This document shows positions 36,928 through 47,012 of a stretch of 64,000 nucleotides of DNA, one piece after another. Below the pieces are notes generated by a model. That model ran no database searches and was not told the origin of the DNA. It worked only from the letters and a program-made list of their open reading frames with translations. Position 1 is the first letter of the stretch, and each line of letters starts with the position of its first letter. The DNA is from Methanobacteriota archaeon. Its GTDB lineage: Archaea; Halobacteriota; Methanosarcinia; Methanosarcinales; Methanosarcinaceae. Position numbers and translations under genes: made by a program. The stretch covers positions 1 to 64,000 of the forward strand of contig JAEWQJ010000027.1 of the NCBI GenBank assembly GCA_023399215.1, read 5' to 3'.

Positions 36928-37356
36928 GAAAATGCACTCCTTCCTGAAAATAAATGCCTTCCCTCTTAAAACAAAAAACTTTACTTGCGCGGAAATAATT
37001 AGTAGTCGGCAATTTTAGTATCAACCCGCTGTTAGATATAAGGTTAATTTAGGTACCTGCGTATTAATTTTACCTGCGTATCAATTTAGTTACCTGTCAG
37101 GAGTTTAATTTTGAGACTTGATATCTTTTTCTGTTTATCTCTTTTCAGCAAAGTTTGAGTTTCTAGATCTGGCTGGGAAATCTCAGAACCAGGCGAACAA
37201 TCACCTGCCTTTTTTGAAGCCAAACATAAAAAACGGATAACAGAAATTGAGCTATTTAATCCCTTATTTTGTAAAAATAACTGCAAATTGATTTGCAGTT
37301 TGAGTAATTATTTTATAAGTTTCACACCTTAGTAAATAATGAGCGAGGTTAACAAT
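36928..37356. other. Divergent promoter spacer
   Basis: Between two divergent genes. TACCTGCGTATYAATTT occurs twice with a further TTACCTG (37056-37098). A TATA-like ATTTTATAAG lies near 37309-37318, about 40 bases before the Ser-rich protein gene. No ORF. Confidence 0.45.
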
Positions 37357-38805
37357 ATGCACATAATGGATACTAAGGCGTTAAAAGGAATCGTATGCGT
37401 GCTCCTTGTCGTAGCAATACTTTCGATTGCCTGTACAGGAGCAGAGAATGGGAATAGCTCCGTGCCTGCAACAGAAGAAGTGCAGTCAAAAGTCGGGGTC
37501 AGTGCTTCCAACAGTTCATCGTCTTCGAGTTGGGACAGTGGTTCCAGTAGTTCATCGTCTTCGAGTTGGAGTAGTGGTGGCAGCAGTGCATCATCTTCGA
37601 GTTATGCCGGGGCTTACTTCCCCAAGTTTCAGAAAGTCAGGGTTGATCCGGCTTATAAGCAACTTGAACTTGAACCTGGAGATCGTGAAAACTTTATTGT
37701 AACCGTTGAGAACAAAGACAACAAGACAATCGAGTTGAAGCCGAAATCTGTAATCCCTCCTTACACGGAAAATTTCATAAACGAAAGCTGGATCAGAATA
37801 AGTCCTTCAGAGGGGGCTCTGAAGCCTGGTGAAAAACAGGAATTTCAGGTAGAAGTGAACATACCAAAGGATGCTGATCTTGGAAACTATGTCATGCTCC
37901 TTTCTTTCACGGAAAAGGTGCCTGAAGGAGATGTAGCCGGGAGTTATCCGAATTCTACAGGCACAATGCAGCTGAACTTATATTTATGGGTTAAGCCTTC
38001 AGTCCAGATTCTTGCACCTTATGTAAATGACCTTGTTGAAGCCGGAAAGGATTATACTTATGAAATAAAGCTCAAGAACACAGGAAATAAAGATATTGCA
38101 ATTTCCCCTGAGCTTACTGAAGGAGGCATCATCTACGCTGATGCAGTTTCCTCTGCAGGAATGTCGCGACAGGTCTTTGGAGACGATGCGTTACGTGTCG
38201 AAGCTCCTGAGAAAATAAAAGCCGGACAAACAGCTATCGTAAAACTTGAACTTGCAGTTCCTGCTGATGCAAAAGGCAGCTATAGAGGCAGCTTTGACTT
38301 GAATATTGACGACCCTGGAATTCGTGAATATGAGGAAAGGGTTTCTCTGAATTTCCGTATTCTTCCAGTGCCCGGGAAGCCTTATGAAAATACCTTTGAA
38401 GCCGGGACAGATGGCCCTATCACCCTGGAGATCAAAGCCAATCAGTATGGTTACGGCCTGTATACTACAGGAGGAAACCAGAATCTTAAACCTTCCTTTA
38501 ATGTGAGCCTAACAGATCCTTCAGGAAATGATGTTACCCCTACTCTTGTAAACACAAAATATAGTGGCTCGATAAGTATAGTGGATGATACGTATCCACA
38601 GACGTCTTATTCTCTTCCATATATGTCCTCAAGAGTTACGAGCAATATGGAAACTAGATACCAGGGAAATTATCAGGGAGGCACTACAACCTTTGTTGAA
38701 ACCTATACCGCGCCTGGAGCTGCAGGAAAATGGACGCTTTCTATCTTTCCCAAAAATACCGAGAGCTTTGATTATACCGTAACAATTGGAGCTGCTGAAA
38801 AATAA
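37357..38805 (+). CDS. Secreted Ser-rich surface protein, possible lipoprotein
   Basis: 482 residues from the ATG at 37357, ten bases after GAGG; an ATG at 37339 lacks a site. A hydrophobic signal (about 10-28) ends in LSIACTG, which resembles a lipobox Cys. A low-complexity Ser/Gly/Trp linker (about 48-85: SSSSWSSGGSS type) follows. The body has two or three beta-sandwich domains: LELEPGDRENFIVTVENKDN and KPGEKQEFQVEVNIPKDA are typical of NEW3/COG1361-like alpha-galactosidase-associated folds, repeated near 235-320. The C-terminal 130 residues are another beta domain. Function unknown; presumed extracellular and anchored by the N-terminus. Confidence 0.75.
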   Translation: MHIMDTKALKGIVCVLLVVAILSIACTGAENGNSSVPATEEVQSKVGVSASNSSSSSSWDSGSSSSSSSSWSSGGSSASSSSYAGAYFPKFQKVRVDPAYKQLELEPGDRENFIVTVENKDNKTIELKPKSVIPPYTENFINESWIRISPSEGALKPGEKQEFQVEVNIPKDADLGNYVMLLSFTEKVPEGDVAGSYPNSTGTMQLNLYLWVKPSVQILAPYVNDLVEAGKDYTYEIKLKNTGNKDIAISPELTEGGIIYADAVSSAGMSRQVFGDDALRVEAPEKIKAGQTAIVKLELAVPADAKGSYRGSFDLNIDDPGIREYEERVSLNFRILPVPGKPYENTFEAGTDGPITLEIKANQYGYGLYTTGGNQNLKPSFNVSLTDPSGNDVTPTLVNTKYSGSISIVDDTYPQTSYSLPYMSSRVTSNMETRYQGNYQGGTTTFVETYTAPGAAGKWTLSIFPKNTESFDYTVTIGAAEK

Positions 38806-39405
38806 ACAGGTTCCACCTTTTTTCTTTTAATTTCAAACATTTCGGATATTGAGTGAAAGTCTAAATTTTATATACTTTGTAAAAATGAGGAAGTTTCAGA
38901 TTGCTTAAGGCTTTTGAAATTTTTTAGCCCTCTTTTGGCAGCTGAAAGTAGAATCTAGTTCATTTTTTTACTAATATTGTTTTTCTCAACTCTTTACATT
39001 ATATCTAAATCAATTCCTCTAGCTAGGTTATCCCTGTCATTCTCAATATATAATTATTGTGTAAGGGGAAATGACAAAACATTGTTAAACAACTAATCCT
39101 TATGATAATGATTTCTAATTAAATTCATAAAATATACTACTAAAAATTATTTATATATAAGTATATTTACTATCAAAATAAGTTAGGCTTTTACTATCAC
39201 ATAAGTTATACTTTTACTATCACATAAGTTATACTTTTACTATTACATAAGTTATATTTTTACTATTACATAAGTTATATTTTTACTATCAACATAAGTT
39301 ATACTTATATACTCTTGGTTTTCTGGATCTATTGTGTTAATGCTTTTCGATTTGATGTCTAAATTCTAAATCCAAAGTGAATAATATTTCCTGGAATGTG
39401 ATTTT
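38806..39405. repeat. AT-rich spacer with a 23-bp tandem array (39182-39311)
   Basis: GTTATACTTTTACTATCACATAA and close variants repeat five and a half times (units at 39182, 39205, 39228, 39251, 39274 and a partial at 39298), about 95 bases before the transglutaminase-like gene. The rest is AT-rich with no gene. Confidence 0.75.
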
Positions 39406-40686
39406 ATGGTATACTGGAATTGGAAATTAACAAGGAATGGAGCAGTAAGATTTGGTTTACTGCTTTTATTATTTTCTTTTGTATTCCAGAATCTAGCATT
39501 GATCAATGCTAAGTTTTTGTCACAGTTTCCTGTAGGTGATCTTTTACTGCTGGCTATAGGTATTTTCTTATTACGTCATGTCTACAGAGTACTAAAATGG
39601 TATAAAGTTTGGTTTAAATATGGAAGAAAGACGATTTGGAATGTAATAGTTCATCTATGTATATACCTGATAGTGTTTTCAGTCGTTTTATCGTTTCCTC
39701 TGGATTTAAAGCAGGTCTCACCACACAATGATAAAGCAATAACTGATAGGGAGATAACTAAAGATACAACTCCGAAGGCTGTAACACCCGAAGCAAATAA
39801 TGCAGTTACATCAGCAGTTGTGCCAACAGTTACAACAGCATCTGATGAAAGTAAAAAACCGCAAGACAATGTAGTAAAATCAACAACAGAGGCATCCAGG
39901 TATAAAACAGATCCGAAAACAGTAAACTATGAATATATTTTGCGTGGTAATCGTGGTCACATCTCGTATACTGTATACGGTGGCCTCAACGATCATCTCA
40001 AAATATTACCTAGAACCATCACTTATTACAATGATATGCCTACAGACATCGATTTTATTAATCGAGACTTAAATAATGAAGACCAGAAACAGTTACTAGA
40101 CCCACTAATTACAGAAATTCAGAATATTACTTCAAATAAAGATGATCAAGCCAGAATTGCAATAAGTCTTGTACAGCACCTGGATTACGATTGGGATGCC
40201 CTTAAATCTGGGAATATAGAAGGAAAATACCCTTATGAGGTCTTGTATACAGGTTCTGGTGTATGCTCTGAAAAGACTAAGTTACTTGCTTATTTATTAC
40301 GAGGCTTAGGGTATGGGGTCTCGATATTCCGCTTTGATGAAAATGGTGATTTTTCAGGGCATGATGCTATTGGTCTTGCTTGTCCTCAACAATATAGCTA
40401 TGAACATACAGGTTATTGCTTTGTTGAGACTACGGCACCGGCTATTATTACATACAGCTCAGGGGATTATTATGCATCTGATAACAGTACATCGTTTATC
40501 AAATTACCTACAAATCCCCGCTTATTGAAAATAAGCGATGGTAATTCCTTTAATAGTGTTGCGGAAGAATATTATGATGCCATCGAATATAATCGTTTAA
40601 CACATGAAGTAGAAATATTGAGCAGTAAAAATTACGACAAATGGAATCAGTTAGTAACTAAATACGGAATGCAAACTAATAATTGA
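39406..40686 (+). CDS. Membrane-anchored transglutaminase-like protein
   Basis: 426 residues. Three hydrophobic segments (about 14-33, 41-57, 79-99), then a Thr/Val/Lys-rich linker (105-165), then a transglutaminase-like domain (about 170-420). Catalytic-type residues appear in order: Cys in GSGVCSEKTKLL, His in FSGHDAIGL and Glu in GYCFVETTAP, the Cys-His-acid triad spacing of the family. Archaeal and bacterial members act as proteases, peptide ligases or structural domains; the reaction here is unknown. The domain is predicted to lie outside the cell. AT-richer than its neighbours. Confidence 0.8.
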   Translation: MVYWNWKLTRNGAVRFGLLLLLFSFVFQNLALINAKFLSQFPVGDLLLLAIGIFLLRHVYRVLKWYKVWFKYGRKTIWNVIVHLCIYLIVFSVVLSFPLDLKQVSPHNDKAITDREITKDTTPKAVTPEANNAVTSAVVPTVTTASDESKKPQDNVVKSTTEASRYKTDPKTVNYEYILRGNRGHISYTVYGGLNDHLKILPRTITYYNDMPTDIDFINRDLNNEDQKQLLDPLITEIQNITSNKDDQARIAISLVQHLDYDWDALKSGNIEGKYPYEVLYTGSGVCSEKTKLLAYLLRGLGYGVSIFRFDENGDFSGHDAIGLACPQQYSYEHTGYCFVETTAPAIITYSSGDYYASDNSTSFIKLPTNPRLLKISDGNSFNSVAEEYYDAIEYNRLTHEVEILSSKNYDKWNQLVTKYGMQTNN

Positions 40687-41201
40687 AACACAATTTTCTA
40701 AATTTTATAATTGTATGTTTTTAAATTCATTTTTTAATCTTTTTAGTTATTCGTGCCTTTCTTTTTTACTTGTACTATTTTCATATCTGAAAAATACAGG
40801 CTAAAGAGCCAGTGTACCTTAAGCTAGATTATAATCAACAATTATTATACTGGTTAATCTATAATTACATGAGGCACAATTTTTAGGATTCTATAAAAAA
40901 ATAGAGGAAAATACTTCAACGGGAGCAAACTTTTGTATGTAAAAAGGGAGTAGTAAACCCGAAGGAATAAAATAGTCTGAAGATAAGATGGGGCTTCATA
41001 CTATCAAGAGATTCACACAATAAAGAGATTCGCACGATTAAAAAATTGATGCGATAACGAAATTGGCAAGATAAAGAACTTTACGTGATAAAGAACTTTA
41101 CGTGATAAAGAAATCGACGTGGTAAAAAAATTGACGTGATAAAGAGAAAATCTATAATATCATAATTTTAGTTTCATATTTCTGCTGGAGGTAATAAATA
41201 T
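40687..41201. repeat. Spacer with a 17-bp tandem array (41019-41146)
   Basis: About seven and a half units of GATAAAGAACTTTACGT and variants (starts at 41019, 41036, 41053, 41070, 41087, 41104, 41121) end roughly 55 bases before the aconitase start. Nothing else is recognised. Confidence 0.75.
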
Positions 41202-44006
41202 ATGAGAGAAGGTCCGGACCCATTTGGGGTCAGAGACACTATTGAAACAGCTGCCGGAAAAGCTACGATTTACAGTCTGGGTAAACTGGAAGAAAAGGGC
41301 TATGAGGGAATTTCCCTGCTTCCTTACTCCATAAGGATCCTGCTGGAATCTCTGCTCAGGCATGCGGATACTGAAAAGCACATAATAACTACCGAAGATG
41401 TGGAGGCTCTTGCTCGCTGGAGCCCTGAAAATGTAAGTGACAGGGATATTCCGTTCATTCCGTCAAGGGTAATCATGCAGGACTTTACAGGCGTTCCAGC
41501 CGTAGTAGACCTGGCAGCCCTCCGTTCGGCAATGCAGCGCCTTGGAGGCGATCCCGCAAAAATAAATCCTGTTATCCCTGCCGATCTTGTTATTGACCAC
41601 TCGGTCCAGGTGGACTCCTACGGCACAGCATACGCTCTCGAGGAAAACGAGAAAAAGGAATTTGAACGTAACACGGAACGTTATTCTGTCCTGCGCTGGG
41701 CTCAGAAAGCCTTTGACAATTTCAGAGTCGTGCCTCCAGGAAGGGGCATTATCCATCAGGTGAACCTTGAGTATCTGGCTCCGCTTGTGCACCTTAAAGA
41801 GAAAGATGGGGAGTTATCTGCGTTCCCTGATACTCTTGTAGGGACAGACTCCCATACTACAATGATTAACGGAATTGGAGTACTCGGCTGGGGAGTAGGA
41901 GGCATAGAGGCCGAAGCTGTAATGCTCGGGCAGCCTTATTATATGCCTGTGCCTCAGGTAGTGGGCTTCAAGCTTTACGGAAAACCTGCACCTGGAGTTA
42001 CTGCTACCGATCTTGTCCTGACAATTACGAAGATGCTCAGAAAAGAAGGAGTTGTCGGCAAATTCGTGGAATTTTACGGGCCCGGATTAAATTCACTGAG
42101 TCTTCCGAACAGGGCAACGATCTCCAACATGGCTCCTGAGTATGGGGCAACTCTTGGGATTTTCCCGCCTGATGCCGAGACGCTTGACTACCTGCGAAGA
42201 ACTGGCAGAAGTGAAGAGCAGGTTGACCTTGTGAAAAAGTATCTGGAAGCTCAGGGCCTTCTCTATTCAACTCACGAACCAGATCCTGTTTTCAGCACTA
42301 CCCTGGAACTTGATATGAGCACGGTAAAGCCCTGTCTTGCGGGCCCGAAGCGTCCTCAGGACCAGCTTTTCTTGAGTGAGGTGCCTGAAAATTACCATGA
42401 AATTATGAGGCAGACCTTTATCCGAAAGAAAGAGTCAGGGCTTGAACTTCCCCAGGATCCTGCTTACCAGCGTTGGATAGAAGAGGGAGGGGCACCTGTA
42501 GAGGAACCTGAAACCCCTGGTGCCGAAGAGAAAATAAAGGAATCCTCGGAAAAGGCTTACAGGGTAACACATGGCTCCGTAGTGATTGCAGCAATTACTT
42601 CCTGTACCAACACCTCAAACCCTTCAGTTTTAATAGGGGCCGGGCTGCTAGCCAAAAAGGCTGTAGAAAAGGGCCTGCATGTCAAGCCTTTTGTAAAAAC
42701 AAGCCTTTCCCCAGGTTCAAGAGTAGCTACGGAATATCTGAAAGCCGCAGGCCTTTTGCCCTATCTCGAATCCCTTGGTTTCCACCAGGTTGGTTACGGT
42801 TGTACAACCTGTATAGGAAACAGTGGACCTTTACCTGAGAAGGTTTCAAAAGAAATTAACGAAAATGACCTTACTGTCGCAGCCGTACTCAGCGGAAACC
42901 GGAACTTCGAAGGACGGATTAATCCTCTTGTCAGGGCAAACTACCTTGCTTCTCCACCTCTTGTCGTGGCCTATGCAATCGCAGGCACCGTGAACATCAA
43001 CCTCGAAACCGATCCTCTTGCTTATGATCCCAACGGACGCCCTGTTTACCTCAAGGATATCTGGCCTGCAGAGGAGGAGATAAGGGACGCTGAAAAGAAC
43101 AGCATCAAACCTTCAATGTTCGAAAAAGAATATTCGGGTGCTTTAGAGGGCTCCAAACGCTGGAAAGAGCTGGAAGCTCCAACAGGTACCCTCTATGATT
43201 GGAACCCTATGTCTACATATATTCAGGAACCTCCATACTTCATGGACTTCCCGCCTGCTCCACCTTCGCCTGCGGATATAAAGAATGCAAGAGTTCTGGC
43301 TCTTTTCGGGGACAGCATTACCACGGATCATATTTCCCCTGCGGGTGCCATTCCTTCAGACAGTCCTGCAGGCAGGTACCTGATTTCCTGGGGTGTGAGC
43401 CCTGAAGATTTCAATTCTTATGGGTCCAGAAGGGGTAATCATGAGGTAATGATGCGTGGAACCTTTGGGAATATTCGGCTCAGGAACAGGTTCGTGGACA
43501 GGGAAGGAGGATGGACCGTATACCATTCCCGGAAAGAAGATTTCCCAGAGGAATCCTGTGAAGGAATCCCAATTTATGACGCAGCTATGCTTTATGCGGA
43601 AAATAATATTCCTCTGATCGTTATCGCAGGAAAGGAATACGGAACAGGCAGTTCCAGGGACTGGGCAGCCAAAGGTACGTTCTTGCTTGGAGTTAAAGCA
43701 GTTATTGCCGAGTCTTTCGAGCGTATCCACAGAAGTAACCTTGTCGGCATGGGAGTTCTTCCATTGCAGTTTAAAGAAGGCAATAACGCCGATACCCTGG
43801 GCCTTACAGGAAAGGAAAGCTATGATATTCTGGGCATTGAACACATGGAACCCCACGGAGATCTTACTGTAAGGGCAAAGGACGAAAACGGTAGCGAAGT
43901 ACAATTCCAGGTAACCTTGAGGTTGGATTCGGCTGTTGAAATCGAGTATTACATCAACAGTGGGATTTTGCACAAGTTCCTGCGGGATTCGGTGAAGAAA
44001 AAATAA
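41202..44006 (+). CDS. acnA: Aconitate hydratase (AcnA/IRP type)
   Basis: 934 residues, the length of the AcnA/IRP1 class. The [4Fe-4S] cysteines are in TSCTNTSNPSV and GCTTCIGNSGPL. Other signatures are TVGTDSHTTMINGIGVLGWG (DSHTTM), GNRNFEGRINP and, in the C-terminal swivel domain, AGKEYGTGSSRDWAAKG with the active-site Ser/Arg. It converts citrate to isocitrate. Citrate synthase follows 420 bases downstream on the same strand, in keeping with the partial oxidative TCA route that methanosarcinas use to make 2-oxoglutarate for glutamate. CTGGAGGTAA precedes the start. A hairpin terminator follows, so the two genes are probably separate units. Confidence 0.95.
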   Translation: MREGPDPFGVRDTIETAAGKATIYSLGKLEEKGYEGISLLPYSIRILLESLLRHADTEKHIITTEDVEALARWSPENVSDRDIPFIPSRVIMQDFTGVPAVVDLAALRSAMQRLGGDPAKINPVIPADLVIDHSVQVDSYGTAYALEENEKKEFERNTERYSVLRWAQKAFDNFRVVPPGRGIIHQVNLEYLAPLVHLKEKDGELSAFPDTLVGTDSHTTMINGIGVLGWGVGGIEAEAVMLGQPYYMPVPQVVGFKLYGKPAPGVTATDLVLTITKMLRKEGVVGKFVEFYGPGLNSLSLPNRATISNMAPEYGATLGIFPPDAETLDYLRRTGRSEEQVDLVKKYLEAQGLLYSTHEPDPVFSTTLELDMSTVKPCLAGPKRPQDQLFLSEVPENYHEIMRQTFIRKKESGLELPQDPAYQRWIEEGGAPVEEPETPGAEEKIKESSEKAYRVTHGSVVIAAITSCTNTSNPSVLIGAGLLAKKAVEKGLHVKPFVKTSLSPGSRVATEYLKAAGLLPYLESLGFHQVGYGCTTCIGNSGPLPEKVSKEINENDLTVAAVLSGNRNFEGRINPLVRANYLASPPLVVAYAIAGTVNINLETDPLAYDPNGRPVYLKDIWPAEEEIRDAEKNSIKPSMFEKEYSGALEGSKRWKELEAPTGTLYDWNPMSTYIQEPPYFMDFPPAPPSPADIKNARVLALFGDSITTDHISPAGAIPSDSPAGRYLISWGVSPEDFNSYGSRRGNHEVMMRGTFGNIRLRNRFVDREGGWTVYHSRKEDFPEESCEGIPIYDAAMLYAENNIPLIVIAGKEYGTGSSRDWAAKGTFLLGVKAVIAESFERIHRSNLVGMGVLPLQFKEGNNADTLGLTGKESYDILGIEHMEPHGDLTVRAKDENGSEVQFQVTLRLDSAVEIEYYINSGILHKFLRDSVKKK

Positions 44007-44044
44007 TAGGTTATCAATACCTGAATTAGGTATCGAATCTTTTT

Positions 44045-44099
44045 GAAAAGGTTTCTTAAGCTCTCATAAGTTTCCTGCTTTCTTGAAACCTTTTCATTT
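44045..44099 (+). terminator. Hairpin terminator after aconitase
   Basis: GAAAAGGTTTC (44045-44055) and GAAACCTTTTC (44085-44095) are exact reverse complements, followed by ATTTT. The arms belong to the AAAAGGTTT repeat family also found at 45506 and 51755. Confidence 0.55.
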
Positions 44100-44426
44100 T
44101 CCTGATCGGAAAGAGAGCAATAGAGAGTTATTTTAATTCTTACGGACATTTTAAGGAAAACTTTATTCTGAAAACAGCATATTTTATTTTAATATAACCG
44201 CGAGGCTTAATGTCTTTGCTTTCTTAATATCAAAAAATAATTATAAAGATCCTGGAATATAATTTCAACAAATTTAATATACTTATTCGATGATAATAAG
44301 AATGCATTGTCACCCTATTTTTGGGTCTTATAGGCCCTTCGCGTTAAATTTTCCACATATAAGCAGAGGATTCCCCAAACTTCAAAGTTTTTTGAAAATC
44401 CTCTTGGTATAACTGTGAGGTATAAA
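44100..44426. other. Spacer before citrate synthase
   Basis: AT-rich, with TATA-like runs and a small stem-loop GGGTC-TTATA-GGCCC (44323-44337, one G-T pair) about 90 bases upstream of the citrate synthase start. No ORF. Confidence 0.4.
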
Positions 44427-45494
44427 ATGAGTAAAAATATCTGTTTCATAGATGGGTTGGAGGGCGTTCTGAAATACAGGGATATAGACATCAACCAGCT
44501 GGTTGAGCTTCCCTATGATGCCGTTTCCTATCTACTTATCCTCGGTTATCTCCCTGGAGATCAGGAACTTGCCGAGTATTCAGCCTGCCTGCATGGGGAG
44601 CGTGAAGTCAACAGGGAGGTGATAGACGTTATCCATATGTGCAATTTCAATATTGACTCTATAGAAGCGCTGCGTACAATTGTTTCTTTTATATCACAGT
44701 TCGATCCGGACATTAACGACAGCTCTCCTGAAGGAAATATGAGAAAAGCTATACGGTTAATTGCCAAGATACCAACCATAGTTGCTACGTATTATAGAAT
44801 CGCAAACGGAAAAGAACCTGTGCCCCCTGATCCATCTCTTTCTCATGGAGCTAACTTCCTTTATATGCTAAGAGGAAACAAGCCAAGTCAGCTGGAAGCT
44901 GAGGTCATAGAAAAAGACTTTATCCTCAGCGCCGAGCATGAACTAAATGCCTCTACTTTTTCTGCAAGAGTTACTGCCTCTACCCTTTCAGACCTTTATT
45001 CTGCTGTTGTTTCCGGACTTTGCACCCTTAAAGGCCCTCTGCATGGAGGGGCAAGGGCAGAAGTCACAGCTATGATCGAAGAAATTGCTTGTCCCGAAAA
45101 TGCAGAGAGTTATGTCCTCGATAAGCTGAGTAAAAAAGAAAAAATTATGGGCTTTGGACATAGAGTTTACAAAACTTACGATCCTAGAGGCACAATATTC
45201 AAGCAGCTTGCTAAACAACTCGCAGAAGCAAAAGGGGATATGCACTGGTACAACACTGCCGAAGTAGTAGAAAACACTGTTATCCGTGAACTTGTAGAAA
45301 AGAAAGGAAAGCCAATCTATCCTAATGTTGATTTCTATTCTGGAGTTATTTATAAGTATATGGATATTCCCCCTCAACTTGCAACATCAATCTTTGCAAT
45401 CGGCAGGGTCTCAGGCTGGATAGCTCACTGCTTTGATCAGTACGAGAAGAAAAAGATCATAAGGCCCAGGGCTTTCATGCTCGATGAATGCTAA
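44427..45494 (+). CDS. Citrate synthase
   Basis: 355 residues from the ATG at 44427 (GTGAGGT six bases upstream; an in-frame GTG at 44415 overlaps that site). The catalytic set is present: His in GPLHGGARAEV, His in MGFGHRVYKTYDPR, and Asp in YPNVDFYSGV. The chain is short, as in archaeal and 2-methylcitrate-synthase-like enzymes; specificity for acetyl-CoA is inferred from the aconitase next door. It makes citrate from oxaloacetate and acetyl-CoA for 2-oxoglutarate synthesis. The downstream spacer contains repeated hairpins that likely end the transcript. Confidence 0.92.
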   Translation: MSKNICFIDGLEGVLKYRDIDINQLVELPYDAVSYLLILGYLPGDQELAEYSACLHGEREVNREVIDVIHMCNFNIDSIEALRTIVSFISQFDPDINDSSPEGNMRKAIRLIAKIPTIVATYYRIANGKEPVPPDPSLSHGANFLYMLRGNKPSQLEAEVIEKDFILSAEHELNASTFSARVTASTLSDLYSAVVSGLCTLKGPLHGGARAEVTAMIEEIACPENAESYVLDKLSKKEKIMGFGHRVYKTYDPRGTIFKQLAKQLAEAKGDMHWYNTAEVVENTVIRELVEKKGKPIYPNVDFYSGVIYKYMDIPPQLATSIFAIGRVSGWIAHCFDQYEKKKIIRPRAFMLDEC

Positions 45495-45505
45495 CATAAT
45501 CTTTG

Positions 45506-45615
45506 ATCAAGCTTTTTTTAAAAAGGTTTACCTCGCTGCGAAGGATTTTCGCTCAAACCTTTTTTGAAAAGGTTTGTGGTCAAGTTTTTTTTAAAAAGGC
45601 TTGCAGGCATGTTTT
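45506..45615. repeat. AAAAGGTTT hairpin repeat cluster
   Basis: Four variants of TTTTTTAAAAAGGYTT-type sequence occur in a row, including a perfect hairpin CAAACCTTTT-TTG-AAAAGGTTTG (45554-45576). The same family occurs at 44045-44095 and 51755-51916, always downstream of a gene end. Confidence 0.65.
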
Positions 45616-45688
45616 TTAAAAGTTATTCTTAAAAAACTTGTCAGATAATCTTTTTATCATCTGAAAGCTTTCTGATATCCAGATACCC

Positions 45689-46954
45689 ATGAGTTTTAGA
45701 ACTTTTATTAACCAGTTAAAAGAAAATGGAAAACTGGTAGAAATTCTCCAACCTGTGTCCCCGAGGTTTGAAGCTTCAAGAATTGCAAAAAACACAAAAG
45801 CTCCCGTTCTCTTCCATGATATCTCAGGTTCGAAGGTGATTATGAACCTGCTTGGGTCAAGGGATGAACTGTCTTCCATGCTCGGAGTTCCTAAAGAAGA
45901 GATTATAAAGAAGCTTTCGGAAGTTTCTCCTGAAGGGGAAGTGCGGCTTGTATCAGAATCTCCAACGCTTGAGGTCATAGAAGATCAGGTTGATCTGACA
46001 AAACTTCCTATCCTCACGCATTTTGAAAAAGATGGAGCCCCTTATATAACAGCAGGAATTGTGGTTTCCGAGTACGGAGGTACGATTAATGCTTCCATCC
46101 ACCGGCTTATGCTAGCAGGAAAAGATAAACTTGCAGTCCGCCTGGTCCCTCCAAGGCATACTTATCTCCTGCACAAAAAAGCCGCCGAAAAAGGCGAACC
46201 TCTGCCTGTTGCAATTGTACTTGGCTGCGACCCAACAATTATTTACGCGACTTCGACAAGGGTTCCTGTGGGAAAAGAATTTGAATACGCAGCCGCTTTG
46301 CGTGGAGCTCCTGTTGAACTTTTTGAGTGCGCAAACGGGGTAAAAGTTCCTCATGCCGAGATTGTGCTTGAAGGTTATATCGACCCCGTAGAGAGGGTTG
46401 ATGAAGGGCCTTTTGTTGATATAACCGGAACCTATGATGTGATAAGAAAAGAACCTGTTATCCATATCACCCGAATTATCCATAGAAAAGACCCGATTTA
46501 TCACGGAATTCTGCCAGCTGGCCCTGAGCATCTCCTGATGATGGGAGTGCCTTACGAGCCAAGGATTTACAGGGCTGTAGGAGAGGTTACTACGGTCAAA
46601 AACGTGGTGTTGACCGAAGGAGGATGTTGTTATCTCCATGCAGTCGTTCAGATTGAGAAGCAGACTGAAGGAGATGGAAAAAACGCTATCATGGCAGCCT
46701 TTGCAGCCCATACAAGCCTTAAACATGTAGTGGTTGTGGACGAAGATATAAATATTTTTGATCCTAACGATGTCGAGTTTGCAATTGCTACCAGGGTAAA
46801 AGGCGATATTGATATTCTGATTATCCCCAATGTTCGGGGAAGTTCCCTTGACCCACGAGGAGCTCCTGACGGAACGACCACAAAAATGGGAATTGATGCT
46901 ACAAAAGTGCTCGTAGAAAAGGAAAATTTTGAAAGGGCAGTAATTCCGGAATAA
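45689..46954 (+). CDS. UbiD-family decarboxylase, likely anhydromevalonate phosphate decarboxylase
   Basis: 421 residues, a full UbiD-fold enzyme that would use prenylated FMN. Typical stretches are HRLMLAGKDKLAVRLVPPRH, the EGPFVDITGTYD loop and the C-terminal PDGTTTKMGIDAT with its conserved Lys. The assignment comes from context: the two subunits of phosphomevalonate dehydratase follow directly (58-base gap). In the archaeal mevalonate route the dehydratase makes trans-anhydromevalonate 5-phosphate and this decarboxylase turns it into isopentenyl phosphate. A general UbiD/menaquinone-type role is the alternative but is less likely here. No clear ribosome-binding site is present, so the transcript may be leaderless. 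Confidence 0.85.
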   Translation: MSFRTFINQLKENGKLVEILQPVSPRFEASRIAKNTKAPVLFHDISGSKVIMNLLGSRDELSSMLGVPKEEIIKKLSEVSPEGEVRLVSESPTLEVIEDQVDLTKLPILTHFEKDGAPYITAGIVVSEYGGTINASIHRLMLAGKDKLAVRLVPPRHTYLLHKKAAEKGEPLPVAIVLGCDPTIIYATSTRVPVGKEFEYAAALRGAPVELFECANGVKVPHAEIVLEGYIDPVERVDEGPFVDITGTYDVIRKEPVIHITRIIHRKDPIYHGILPAGPEHLLMMGVPYEPRIYRAVGEVTTVKNVVLTEGGCCYLHAVVQIEKQTEGDGKNAIMAAFAAHTSLKHVVVVDEDINIFDPNDVEFAIATRVKGDIDILIIPNVRGSSLDPRGAPDGTTTKMGIDATKVLVEKENFERAVIPE

Positions 46955-47012
46955 TTCCGGAATAATAGGTAAAAATTATTTTAAGCATCTGGCAATTACC
47001 GAGTGAATTTCA

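Noticed and set aside
43356..43973. 205-codon minus-strand ORF inside aconitase
   Set aside because: Fully inside a strong conserved gene on the other strand; its peptide has no family features.
46112..46726. 204-codon minus-strand ORF inside the UbiD-like gene
   Set aside because: Antisense shadow of a conserved coding region without a start signal.
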